Source: Azorinus chamasolen
Taxonomy: Eukaryota; Mollusca; Bivalvia; Cardiida; Solecurtidae
Length of the DNA: 64,000 bases
Direction of reading: 5' to 3'
Assembly (NCBI GenBank): GCA_963576725.1
Contig: OY755252.1
Location: 40,862,599-40,926,598, forward strand
The stretch's first letter is position 1. Every line of letters begins with the position of its first letter. The position numbers and the translations under genes are program-made. Under the pieces are notes generated by a model. It was not told the DNA's origin. It saw nothing but the letters and a program-made list of their open reading frames with translations, and ran no database searches. Below are positions 32,986 to 43,280 of the stretch, in pieces.

Positions 32986-33119
32986 TTGATATACCTGTTG
33001 CTTTGTCCAGGTTTATAATAATACATAAACTGGCTTATTGAGACCACATTTTGTTAAATTTCAGTTTCAAAGGTCATGCTCAAATGCATCTATGCAGAGT
33101 GGAAATAGTAACAGAATTC

Positions 33120-33289
33120 TTATCCATCTGAATACAGCAAACTGGTCCACAGGCATTTGCAAACAGTATAGACCCAGATGGAAGGGCTCTTAGAGGAGCC
33201 CTTTGATCAGGGTCTGAATGCATGCTATAGTTGAATACTGATGGGTTGATTGACCATTCCATTTTGAATATTCAGCATTCCAAGGGTTG
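33120..33289 (-). mobile_element. TTAA-G MITE
   Basis: Core GGGCTCTTAGAGGAGCCC and end CAGCATTCCAAGGGTTGAA. Confidence 0.7.
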
Positions 33290-33774
33290 AAGCAGTTTAC
33301 TGCGTTTCAACCTAAAGCATGCATTGAAATTGGCTCAATTTATGATTTTCAAAATACAAGTGATATTCTATCATGGCAAACAGTGTGTTTCCTGATGAGA
33401 TATCCATAGGCCTTTAACATACTGACATTGGATTGGCTGAAATCAGAATGCAAGCTGATTTTCCATGGAGATGAGCTTTGAAACTGAAGTTTGTATTTGC
33501 AGCCATGTTCCGCCATTGACTGAACGTGGCTTAGGAGCTCCCTGCATGTGCATTTCACTGGTTGGATGGAGAATTTGGGCTTGTCACGTTTGATCGGCCT
33601 CAGAGACTCTGATAACCAAAGAGAATGCAAAGCTTGGATTAGAGATAAATGTTTTCAGACTGACAAGTGTAAATGACAAAAACATGGAGCTGTACATTGT
33701 AAGATTCTCTCTATTTGTGAAACCATAAAACTTGTGAAAGGTTTTGGAACAGAAGAAACTGTGCCATTTTATGC
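33290..33774. other. Sequence between A1 and A2 without recognised feature
   Basis: No exon-like segment or repeat recognised. Minus-strand open frames here lack splice or family support. Confidence 0.5.
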
Positions 33775-34085
33775 CCATGCAAACAGTGTTTACCCTGATC
33801 AAACAGCTCCTGTAGGAACTGTCTGATGAGGGGTTTCTCTGTTTTCTTACTTCTTCAAATCTCTACTGTTTGCCATGTGGATAAATTTCCTTGATTGATA
33901 CATTTCATATTTGTACAAGAATTGAATTAATTACTATCCACAGTTAAGAGATGTAAATGAATATCCATCAAATAAAAGGATAGTAAATGGTTTTGCAAGT
34001 TTATGGTCCTTCTCACATCTGTATCCATGTATTTGCATTTAGTGATTATCAGTCTGTAAACAGCAATACAGGTCAGCAGAGGCCC

Positions 34086-34527
34086 AGATAAGATGCATAA
34101 ATTAAAACGTTTACAAGAACAGCTTCTGCGTAAATTAACCCTTTCCTCCATAAATACGCCTTTCTACACCTCTGTAATAACCACTTTTTGAAACCATTGT
34201 GATAAATAGAGCATTTGCTCCTATAGGAGCAAATGCTCTATTTATCACAATGGCTTCAATCTACAAAATTCTAAAATTTTACTTTTCTCTAGTAAATGCT
34301 CCTTTTGGGTAGATTCATTCAAAGAGGTTGGGTCTAAAAATAGCCTATGGAGGAATTGGTTAAAACATTTTCAAGAACATCTTCTTTATTACTCCACTAA
34401 ACCCTGAGTTGTGACCAGTCTTCAGAATCCTCTCAAAGAGGCAATTTAAAGAGTGGTCACAAAATGGGGTTTGGTGTAGAAAATGATGATTTTAGTTTGA
34501 ATACGCACCTTTATCTGTTGCTCCATG
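34086..34527 (-). mobile_element. HP-E split by TTAA-C
   Basis: AGATAAGATGCATAAATT start piece. After the C insertion, AACATTTTCAAGAACATC..CTGAGTTGTGACCAG continues to TTTATCTGTTGCTC. Confidence 0.75.
34135..34363 (+). mobile_element. TTAA-C MITE nested in HP-E, between A1 and A2
   Basis: Complete plus C with perfect core GAGCATTTGCTCCTATAGGA GC. Target was GCGTAAATTAAAACATTTTC of HP-E. Confidence 0.93.
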
Positions 34528-34530
34528 TCA

Positions 34531-35015
34531 TTGATTTTGCCCACAACATGGTCTTAATTAGGAGTGTGAACAACACTACCCAAAGTCATGTATGCTTTGC
34601 TTTCATTTTGTTGCAAAAGAATGTTAATTTTTGCTTTAACTTAAATGCAAAGTACAAAAAGTTTACTTAAAATCCCTCATGATTGATTCTTGATCGATTG
34701 ATTTGAGATCATAGAGCCCTGGGCTAGTGGCATTTATAGGAAATCTTGGACCCTACCTTTATAGGAATGGCTCTTCATTAGAATGGCTCTTCAGGATGAT
34801 TCTAATGAATACCAACAAGAAAGATTTGACTTTGAAATCAGAAATTCAGATGAAAGAAAGGACCAGTTTTGTATTTATTTAGCTGTTCATGTTGTGTGCA
34901 GTCTGACCTGGCCTGTATCATATGCCAATACAGTTGCATGGCTTGGTGTGTATTTTTGTGATACAGTGAGCATGGTTGTTCATTTGGCTTTTGTTGTATT
35001 TTTTTGTCCTGGAAG
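34531..35015. other. Sequence upstream of exon A2
   Basis: T-rich; open in the A2 frame from about 34783 but with no CLK similarity. Contains the A2 acceptor. Confidence 0.5.
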
Positions 35016-35106
35016 AAAACAAAGATACTTCTACCATGGCCGTCTTGACTGGAACTCGGAGAGTTCGGCTGGTCGGTATGTGCGGGATAACTGTAAGCCG
35101 CTCAAG
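35016..35106 (+). CDS. CLK alternative exon A2 (subdomain X)
   Basis: 91 bp: one base completes Lys, then 30 codons [19 protein letters not shown] and [11 protein letters not shown] to donor GTAAGT. It is closer than A1 to the usual CLK sequence (KYFHHDRLDWDEHSSAGRYV in human, recalled). The acceptor is TTTTTTTGTCCTGGAAG. The open frame continues upstream through the intron, but that part shows no CLK similarity and is judged non-coding. It lies 2.4 kb after A1; both lengths leave the same remainder when divided by three, so either alone keeps the frame. Confidence 0.93.
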
Positions 35107-35245
35107 GTAAGTGTGTGCTGTGTGATTACCCCACCCACCAACTTGCCCTATGTCTCCTGATCATAGGCCTCTTCCTATTCTCTGAATTTTCTTTTTTATT
35201 TTACCCAATATATTATCAAATATTCAGAATAAAAACTGACTTGCC

Positions 35246-35407
35246 CAGCCATCAGTGCCCACCTCCTATTCACTGAAAGGTTTGTAGTTGTGCATTGTCC
35301 AGCCATCAATGCCCTCCTCCTATTCACTGAAAGGTTTGTAGCCATGCATTGCCCAGTCATCAGTGCCCACCTTCTGTTCACCTAAGGGTTTGCAGTCATG
35401 CATTGTG
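35246..35407. repeat. 54-bp tandem repeat, three copies
   Basis: CAGCCATCAGTGCCCACCTC..GTTTGTAG units with about 85-90 percent similarity, starting 140 bp after A2. Confidence 0.85.
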
Positions 35408-35483
35408 TTACTTTCTCCTATAGTCCTCTTCATTACTTTAACCTGTACTTGATGAACAATTGTGAAAGAGTATGGACTATGAA

Positions 35484-35713
35484 TTAACCCATTCCCACTT
35501 AGGCTATTTTAAGACCCTACCTCTTTAAATAAATCTACCGAAAAGGAGCATTAACTAGAGAAAAGGATTTTTTTTAGAATTTTGTTGTTTGAAACCATTG
35601 TGATAAATAGAGCATTTGCTCCTATAGGAGCAAATGCTCTATTTATCACAATGGTTTCACAAAGTGACTTTTACAGAGGCGTCAAAAGGCGTCAATATGC
35701 GGGAATGGGTTAA
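35484..35713 (-). mobile_element. TTAA-C MITE
   Basis: Complete reverse C, perfect core, downstream of exon A2. Confidence 0.93.
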
Positions 35714-35968
35714 TTGGCTGAATTTTTAAAATAGCATAATACAATGTTTGGACATGGTAGAAACTATAGAATGGTATCTATATTGTGTCATGAGTAACCA
35801 GAGCAGACCCTACAGGGGCATCTAATCTTGGTCTAGTGTGTTTACAAAGGCCTTCAAAGGTGGATCTGTAGAGCTCTTGAGGAGCAAATGCTCTTTTTAT
35901 CACAATGGTTTCAAAAAATGACTTTTACAGAGGCGTAGAAAGGCGTATTTATGGAGGAAAGGGTTAAC
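35710..35968 (-). mobile_element. TTAA-B fragment and TTAA-C right half
   Basis: B body 35710-35865, then GGAGCAAATGCTC..GGAGGAAAGGGTTAA of a C copy. Confidence 0.65.
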
Positions 35969-36048
35969 TGTCATCTACAGCATTTGTCTGCAGCAAATAT
36001 TTGAAGTGAGCAGGGTGTCTAATAGTTCAGAACCTGATGAGGTGTCTA

Positions 36049-36296
36049 ATTACCACTTTCCTTGTTCTATGTTTATTCCAAATCTTGATCCCTACTAAAT
36101 ATTCATGGACTAAAAAGTTATTATGAAATATGGAAGATAGAAAATGTAGCCAGATTTTTCAAATTCCATTGGCAAACGGAGCAGACCCTGATCAGACAGC
36201 TCCTATAGGAGCTGTCTGACTCCTATAGGAGCTGTCTGATCTGTGTCTACTGTTTGCAAATGCGTGAAAACAAATTTTCATGAAGGAAAGGGTTTA
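36049..36296 (-). mobile_element. TTAA-A MITE with duplicated core centre
   Basis: CTCCTATAGGAGCTGTCTGA is present twice in tandem at the palindrome centre. Confidence 0.85.
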
Positions 36297-36377
36297 TAGT
36301 CTCATCTGGATCCACACTGTTTGCATCGGTAATTATGATATTGCTGCTAGTGTGCAAAGATTAAATCCGTAATCTGG

Positions 36378-36872
36378 TAGAGAAGCCTTTTCACTCCTTA
36401 GCAGACAGATAAAAACCAGATCAGTTAGCTCCTCAAAGAGCTTTCTCTTCCGGGTCTGCTCTGTTTGCTTATTACAGATCTGATTCTACATTTTCTGCCA
36501 TGGCTAAACAATACAGTGTCTTTGGATGAGACCTTATAAACAAAGGTCTGATGTATCAGTGCTTTACACTGGGCATCTAAAAGAACCAGAGAAACTCCTA
36601 TCAATGATAAGAGTAGTGCATCACGCTCAGGATTGTATGTATCCACTCCCCTTTCTCTGGGGCGACCAATTAGCCCATAGATGGTAGAAATGGACATTAA
36701 TCAACACAACCAGCCAACCATTATATAAATGCAGCAAATAAATGGTCTTGATATGGTCTTGATTAAATCTGATTCTACATTTCTGCCGTGGTATTCTTGC
36801 GATTGTACGCATTCAGCCAATATTCATGGTGTCATTATTTCTTACATGGATGATTCGTGGATTAAAGGATTA
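36378..36872 (+). mobile_element. TTAA-B with foreign insertion
   Basis: The B body is interrupted at about 36515-36765 by TTTGGATGAGACCTTATAAA..GGGGCGACCAATTAGCCC, which resembles the GATGAGACxxTAAACC tails common in mollusc LINE/SINE elements (recalled). B sequence ATCTGATTCTACATTT occurs on both sides (36476-36496, 36770-36786). Confidence 0.6.
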
Positions 36873-36937
36873 AATGCCTTTGTGACTTATGCTCAATGAA
36901 GATGGGAGTTTAATATGAAACAAAGCATACAACAGTT

Positions 36938-37187
36938 TTAACCCTTTCCCTCATATAAACGTGTTTTCACGCATTTGCAAACAGAGTAGACCCAGATCAG
37001 ACGGCTCCTAGAGGAGCCGTCTGATCAGGGTCTACTCTGTTTGCTAATAGAATTTGATAGATCTGTTTCTTTGCTTTCTAAAATGGCTACAATGTTCCAC
37101 CTTCCATATTTCTTTATAACTATTTTGTCAATGAATATTCAGGAGGTATTGAAATTTGTACTAAACTTAGAACAGGGAAAGGGTTAA
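36938..37187 (+). mobile_element. TTAA-A MITE, reference-quality copy
   Basis: TTAACCCTTTCCCTCATATA to AACAGGGAAAGGGTTAA. Core 36977-37044 is almost perfectly palindromic (GCAAACAGAGTAGACC.. / ..GGTCTACTCTGTTTGC). Confidence 0.95.
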
Positions 37188-37274
37188 CCGACAGAAGTAA
37201 CAAGTGACTGTTGGTTGAAATCAGGCCAATATCCCCAGTATTTGCCATTTATCGTGGGCAATACTTGTAATTCT

Positions 37275-37512
37275 TTAAATATTTCCTTATTGAATATTCG
37301 TGCTAGAAATGATATCATGCATATTTATTAGTTGAATTTATATAATAGGCAGTGCACTTAAGGTGGTATTGGCAGAAGCTGCATATCTATAGATATTTTT
37401 TTACAAGCAAACAAAGCAGACCCTGATCAGATGGCTCCTATGGGAGCTGTCTGATCTGGGTCTACTCTGTTTGTAAAGGCATGAAAAAGCATTTGTACGA
37501 AGGAAAGACGTT
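37275..37512 (-). mobile_element. TTAA-B MITE (decayed ends)
   Basis: Core GATGGCTCCTATGGGAGCTG; body AGAAATGATATCATGC. Confidence 0.75.
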
Positions 37513-37803
37513 GGTTACAATCAGGCCCCATATTCTCAATATAGGCCCTTTTATCATCTACAAATTACTGTTACTAAATATTTGAGCACCCTATCTCCTT
37601 ACTGGAACCCTATCTCCCCACTGGAACCCTATCTCCCCTCTCCTCTCTACTGGTTTGTAAAGCTGAATAAGTCGATTTGGCACTGTTTTGAACAAACTGG
37701 AGTAGCTATCTTTAATTTGAACGACTGGACAAGCTAATAGTGTAGACTCTGATCAAACTGCTCATTCAGGGACAGATTGATCTGGGTCTGCACTATTTGC
37801 CTA

Positions 37804-38361
37804 AGCTTGTATGATTGGACAGTTAGGTTAACTATAGTATCCTGTCTGCCAATTCCCTCCATCTGTACATTGTCCAGCTCTTTTCAGATGTTGTCTGAGT
37901 TAACGGTGTTTTTGTCATCTTCCTGAAAAGCTTTATTTTACAGCTGTAGTATTTATAACAGTAAGCTTGAGTACGAGCTGTCTAACACTGTCTACTTGTA
38001 GTATGATTTGTTAGCTATCTAAAGCTTTACTTGATCTATGCAGTTGAGATTGTCTTAAATTGATTTATGTCGTATTAAAGCTGTAAAAAGAGACTCATGC
38101 CAGTGCCATGATAATGGCAAAGGCAAGTAGTATTTCCCTGTCTATATATACATAGGCATACACTGTTTAAACAGTGCTATTTGGCATAAATGATTGCTTT
38201 AAGTGGAGGATGTGTTGTCTGCAAGATCTACTTCTGCCAGGTCAAAGTTCAAGGTCACTGTGTGTGTGTGTCCTGTGAACAGGTTTAATCTTACTGATGT
38301 TGTAAAACTGACTGAATCTGTTCGTTACGATATTGCTCTGCAGCTGTCACGTACCAGTGAC
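37804..38361. other. Intronic sequence without recognised feature
   Basis: Nothing recognised apart from a short (TG)n run near 38261. Confidence 0.55.
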
Positions 38362-38586
38362 TTAACCCTTTCCACCATGAATATTTGTGTAAGAAATAAT
38401 GACGTCTTGAATATAATTTAGGTTAATTTGATATAATAGCACATTGACAGAGGAATTTTTGGCTTTAGCAGAAACTAGAACGATATCTATATGATATCAT
38501 AAGCAAACAGAGCAGCCCCTGATCTGGGTCTACTCTGGATGCATAGCCGTAAAAAGCGTACATGTAGTTATAGAGTAAAGGGTTAA
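38362..38586 (-). mobile_element. TTAA-B MITE
   Basis: TTAACCCTTTCCACCATGAA to GAGTAAAGGGTTAA; core partly deleted. Confidence 0.85.
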
Positions 38587-38672
38587 TGTTCACATGACAA
38601 TGTAACTTTTTTGTATTGTGACTCCATTATTCACCAAATGCAATATTGTTTTTACTCTTTCAAATCGTCTCT

Positions 38673-38896
38673 TTAATTCTTTCCTCCATAAATACGCATT
38701 TCTACGCCTCTGCAATAACCACTTCTTGAAATCATTGTGATAGAGCATTTGCTACTATAGGAGCAAATGCTTTATTTATCACAATGGTTTCAAACTACAA
38801 AATTCAAAAATTTACTTTTCTCTAGTAAATGCACCTTTTGGGTAGATTCAGTCAAAGAGGTTGGGTCTAAATATAGCCTATGGAGGAATGGGTTAA
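38673..38896 (+). mobile_element. TTAA-C MITE nested in HP-E
   Basis: TTAATTCTTTCCTCCATAAA to GGAGGAATGGGTTAA. Confidence 0.9.
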
Positions 38897-38903
38897 GACA
38901 CTT

Positions 38904-39079
38904 TTAACCCTTTACTCCATGAATATTCATGAAAGAAATAACACCATGCATATTAATTAGATTACTATAATACCACATAGACATATCTATATTACACACA
39001 AACAGATAGGAGCTGTCTGATCTTGGTCTACTCTGTCTGCAATGGCGTAGAAAAGCGTATTTATGGAGTAAAGGGTTAA
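38904..39079 (-). mobile_element. TTAA-B MITE nested in HP-E
   Basis: TTAACCCTTTACTCCATGAA to GGAGTAAAGGGTTAA; left core arm deleted. Confidence 0.9.
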
Positions 39080-39327
39080 AAAGTGATCACAATATGGTGT
39101 TTGGCAGAGAAATAATGATATTTGAAAAAGAGTATTTGATTACCTCTCCTGTTCTATTGTCCTGACTTACAATACTGAAGCTAACAGCAAGCAAACTCAT
39201 TTAACAAAACTGCCCTTAGAAGGCTGTTCTTTACAAACAGCTTGGATCCTGATTTGATGTGGAGTTATTTGACACTTTGTCAGTAGTGTCTCAAAATTTT
39301 GACCAAAACAGATATAAAGGGTTTTAG

Positions 39328-39508
39328 TAAACAAAGATCCAATAAGATGCGTAAAATTTAAACAGTTTCAGCAATAGCTCTTTTATTTCTCCACCAAATC
39401 CTATACTATGACCACTCTTTAGAATCGTCTCACACTATTCTAAAGAGTGGTCACAGTATAGGGTTGGGTGGAGAAATGACGATTTTAGTATTTGGGTAGG
39501 CTCTGAGC
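39328..39508 (-). mobile_element. HP-E element
   Basis: ATAAGATGCGTAAAATTT..TCCACCAAATCCTATACTA and its complement; ends GGGTAGGCTCTG. Confidence 0.8.
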
Positions 39509-39948
39509 TAATATTATTTTTTCAGCAGGTGAACTTTTTTAAATTGTCCTGTAAACAGGCGAACTGTTCAGTGACTATTTTTGTGTGTAGTCTTCATTCA
39601 AAATGTGTTTTAGTTGTTCAGTCTTATTTCGAGCTGTTGTGTATAATGATATATAAGCTGGTTTAGAATAGTCTTTCAGTTCTATTAGCTGTTGTATATT
39701 TTGTTCTGTGAGCTGTAGTGGAGCTGCTCATTATGGTCATATTTCTGTATTTAGAAACAAATATTTAGAGCTTTGATTCATAGAGATGCATTGCACAAAG
39801 CTGCTTTTAATAATTGTGTAGGCTTGGAAGCAGCGTGTCAGTCTTGCGATATGTGTGGCATGAATTAATTTACATGTAATAACAACATAACTATGACATG
39901 TATGCAAATTTGATTAATTAAACAAATCTGTGGACACGTGATTTTAAT
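39509..39948. other. Intronic sequence without recognised feature
   Basis: T-rich; AGCTGTTGTGTATAATGA and AGCTGTTGTATATTTTG form a weak local repeat. Confidence 0.55.
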
Positions 39949-40009
39949 TACAGTAAAACCTCTCTAAAACAGCCACTCATAGGAAGTCAGAGGAACTCTC
40001 ACAGGCACT

Positions 40010-40249
40010 TTAATCATTTCCACCATGAATATTCATGCAAGAAATAATGACATCATGAATATTATTTAATACAAGTTTCATAATGGCACATGAACACAGG
40101 AAGTTTTGACCATCAGCAGAAATTGTTTAATCATATCTATATTATATCATAAGCAAACAGTGCAGACCCTGATCAGACGGCTCCTATAGGAGCCATCTGA
40201 TCTGGGTCTTCTCTGTTTGCAAAGGTGTATTTATGGATTAAAGGGTTAA
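40010..40249 (-). mobile_element. TTAA-B MITE
   Basis: TTAATCATTTCCACCATGAA to GGATTAAAGGGTTAA; core GACGGCTCCTATAGGAGCC. A TA-D end (CAGTAAAACCTCTCTAAAAC) precedes it at about 39953. Confidence 0.9.
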
Positions 40250-40272
40250 TACAACTTTCATCTGTCATTCTG

Positions 40273-40522
40273 CATTAATCCGTTATCTGTTCAGTAGTCA
40301 TATAAAGCATAATGACATCATGAGTACTAATTTTATTAGCTGTATTTTAATCATGTATAAGTTTCAAGGGAATTGTTTGCTTTGACAAAAACTAGGATCA
40401 AATTAATGTCATGTCTTAGCAGACAGAGCAGATCCTAATCAGAAAGGTCCTACAGGAGCTGTCTGATCTGGGTCTTCTCTGTTTGCAAACCAGAAAGGCG
40501 TATCTATGGAGATGAGGGTTAA
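40273..40522 (-). mobile_element. TTAA-B MITE
   Basis: Shares its right TTAA with the next A element. Confidence 0.8.
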
Positions 40523-40763
40523 CCCTTTCCTTCATATATACATGTTTTCGCATATTTGCAAACAGAGTAGACTCAAGATCAGTCTGCTGCTATAGGAGCT
40601 GTTCTGATCAGGGTCTTCTCTGTTTGCTAACTGAATTTGAAAGATCTGTTTCTTTACTTTCTAAAATGGCTACAGTGTTCCATATTTCATTATAACTATT
40701 TTGTCCATAAATATTCAGTAGGTATTGAAATTTGAAATAAAAATAGAACAGGGAAAGAGTTGA
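40519..40763 (+). mobile_element. TTAA-A MITE
   Basis: TTAACCCTTTCCTTCATATA start; decayed right end GGGAAAGAGTTGA. Confidence 0.88.
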
Positions 40764-40999
40764 GCCCAAATCACTTTTGTTTGACACCATTTTGATAATT
40801 TATAATGAAGCTGATGGAGTAGCAATAGTGTATCCCCTGGTCAAACTGCTCCAGATGGAGTGGTTTGATCTTGGTCTGCACTCTCCTTAGTGTGTCTGGT
40901 TGAATGATTTCTAGTAATTACGGTAAATGTGAAATCAACATCAGGTACAACAGAAATAAATGTAATTTCCATTAGCAGATACAACTGATTTCTCTTGAT

Positions 41000-41200
41000 T
41001 AAAGAAAAAAGATGAGAAGGCTCCTCCAGTTGTCTGATTGAGGTCTGCACTGTTTGTCATTCAGTTTGTCATTCTAAATCCTGTCATATGCTATACCCTT
41101 TCATACTGAATAGACATTAAACTGTAGAAGTTGATGAGGGACAATTCCACTTCAAATATTCATCGATTGAAAGGTCAAGCATCAAAAACATTAGCATTTG
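41000..41200. mobile_element. TTAA-G fragment
   Basis: GGTCTGCACTGTTTGTCATTC, then CATACTGAATAGACATTAAA; ends lost. Confidence 0.5.
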
Positions 41201-41447
41201 TAACACCTTCCTCACAAAAAGGGGGGAAACAGCAGCAACAACAGCAAAAACAAACGAGAAAAACAACACATGTATACACATAAACGAGAAAAACAACACA
41301 TGTATACACATAAACAGTTGGAAGCCCTTTGGTTATTTTATTAAACAAAAAATCAAGCTGTAGTACAAGTCCAAAATCTGTGTTAAAGAAGAGAGAGGTT
41401 TTCTTGGTTTTAACTTTGGGTTTGATTTCAGTATTTGAATGTGTTCT

Positions 41448-41667
41448 TTAACCCTTTCCTTCATAGGCTGTTATTAGATCCATCCACTTTGAATACATCT
41501 ACCGAAAAGGAGCATTAACTAGAGAAAAGGAATTTTTTTGGAATTTTGTAGTTTGAAACCATTGTGATAAATAAATAATTTATAAATAAAACCTATTTAT
41601 CACAATGGTTTCAAGAAGTGATTTTTACAGAGGTGTAGAAAGGCGTATTTATGGAGGAAAGGGTTAA
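41448..41667 (-). mobile_element. TTAA-C MITE with replaced core
   Basis: Normal ends and arms, but the GAGCATTTGCTCC centre is replaced by AT-rich AAATAATTTATAAATAAAAC. A direct 30-bp duplication (CGAGAAAAACAACACATGTA..) lies before it at about 41252-41311. Confidence 0.88.
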
Positions 41668-42045
41668 CTCTACTTTAAACACTAATTTGTCAAAGTACAT
41701 TTTGCTTGAAAAACTCACCCAGTTTCTGAATATGATCTCATCTGGATCTAAACTGTTTGCAAAGGTCGTCACAAATTGGTCTACAAGTGTTGAAAGATTT
41801 GAAGAAAAGCTCCCACTTCCTTATTCTTATGTACATGTAAATGAAATTTTCTAATGCTGAAATGACAATTCTCCTGTTGTAATTTGACAATTTAATGGTG
41901 TCCAAATCATTTTGAAAAATGTGTGTGATAAAAGACGAGTGAATTTGTCCAAATTCAATTAACCCTTTATCTGATGAACAAAAGTACAGACCAGAGGATT
42001 GCCAAGATACAGAAAATGTGTGAATGTATCTATAATACACTCTAC

Positions 42046-42251
42046 AGTGAAATCATGATTAATATTCAAATTTTCTTTATAGAAGAATTTAGACCCTTTT
42101 AGGCAGGTGGCTGCTTAATGCATGGTGAAAGTAATGCAGAAAGCTCCTAGAAGAGCTTTCTGCATGACTTTCACCCTGCATTAAGCTGCCACCTGTTTTA
42201 AAGCTCGGTAATAATATGTATTTAAGTGTTAGAATAATGGAGATTTTACTG
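42046..42251. mobile_element. TA-D MITE
   Basis: CAGTGAAATCATGATTAATA start (decayed), GCTCCTAGAAGAGCTTTC centre, GGAGATTTTACTGTA end. Confidence 0.75.
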
Positions 42252-42959
42252 TAAAAAGTTCAATTTTCTGTTAGAATATGAAAGGTTTAATTTGAAATGG
42301 TGGTATATTACAAGATATGGTACAAGTGTCTTTGTTGCATAACTTCCAGCGTTGTATGGTGTTGCATGGCATTAGTGCATTATAGAGCATGAATATCTCT
42401 CAGCAGTGTGAATGGTTTGTTCGTCCCCGTGTGAATGTCAGGCGGCTGTGTTTGTTGGTTTTGTCACTGTCCTGAAGTCATGCTGTTATTGTTGTTGCAT
42501 CTAGATGTTTGTAAAAGTAAAAAATAGCTTAAAAATGTAATTTGAGTAAGTAATGAATTCGTAATGGCTTATAAATAATTGAATCTTTATTTATTTCTCT
42601 CTATTATAATTTTTCAAATTCGATAGAATTCTTATCTTCAAATTTCAGACTTTTTCCATACAAACATTTTGACAAACATGCAAATGCATGTTCTAATTCT
42701 AAGTTTGAACTTTTTCTTACAGTTGCTTTGAAAAAGAAGAAATTCTGAATTAATTAATAATTGGTTTTGATCGAAGAATTAACATTGGTAATATATTATT
42801 CCTGAAGTTTTTACTACTCGTGAGGTAGGGGTTTGTACTCATCTGGTTGAGAAAATTTGTCTGAGCTCGGACAACTCACAAACCATGAAGGACTGGAAAC
42901 TCACTTGCTCGGGCCAAATTCAGGTTTCCATGGTAACATATTTATCCGTCGTATTTCAG
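42252..42959. other. Sequence upstream of exon B1, repeat-free
   Basis: 700 bp without recognised MITE. Open in the B1 frame from about 42885, but that part (MKDWKLTCSGQIQVSMVTYL) is judged intronic because the CLK frame starts at the AG at 42959. Confidence 0.5.
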
Positions 42960-43280
42960 CACTATCTCAAAGACAAAGGACCGGAACATTTGCTACTCTT
43001 TGACCTTATAGAAAAAATGCTGGAATATGATCCAAGCAGTCGTATTTCAATGATTGATGCCAAACGACACCAATTTTTCCAATCGCTGCACAACAAAGCA
43101 GAAGATGAGAGGGAAGAAACAGCGAGACAAGCTGCTCGAGCAGCAGGCATAACCAAAAACAGTGTTAATGGAAATCCACGATTATTGTCGAAGGGCGACA
43201 AGGCCTCAGACCCTATAGTCATTGACGAAAGCTCTTGTGATTCCTCAGTTGGTGCTAATGGGAGTATTAGTAAAAGGTGA
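42960..43280 (+). CDS. CLK alternative terminal exon B1
   Basis: Starts after GTCGTATTTCAG, phase 0. It encodes HYLKDKGPEHLLLFDLIEKM, then LEYDPSSRISMIDAKRHQFF, then an acidic/basic tail of about 65 residues ending in ISKR and TGA at 43278-43280. LFDLIEKMLEYDPSSRI is kinase subdomain XI. The tail (KAEDEREETARQAARAAG and a serine-rich stretch) has no counterpart in B2 apart from the last residues. The terminal (I)S(K)R resembles the ISR end I recall for vertebrate CLK2. The TGA lies in AAAAGGTGACG, which also looks like a splice donor. No clear AATAAA was seen in the next 700 bp. Confidence 0.93.
   Translation, partial: HYLKDKGPEHLLLFDLIEKMLEYDPSSRISMIDAKRHQFFQSLHNKAEDEREETARQAARAAGITKNSVNGNPRLLSKGDKASDPIVIDESSCDSSVGANGSISKR

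Larger units (their letters stand above)
38605..39150. mobile_element. HP-E with two TTAA insertions in its loop
   Basis: Left arm CACCAAATGCAATATTG..ACTCTTTCAAATCG to 38672; right arm AAGTGATCACAATATGGTG from 39078. C (38673-38896) and B (38904-39079) sit between. Confidence 0.75.

Noticed and set aside
34783..35015. Open frame upstream of exon A2 with hydrophobic stretches
   Set aside because: No CLK similarity. The CLK frame begins exactly after the AG at 35015, and including this part would break the kinase alignment.
36977..37044. Palindromic core as a rho-independent terminator or microRNA precursor
   Set aside because: It recurs in dozens of TTAA elements in both orientations, so it is a MITE hairpin.
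42885..42959. ATG-initiated extension of exon B1
   Set aside because: It precedes a good acceptor, and phase and homology start at 42960, so an internal start is unlikely.
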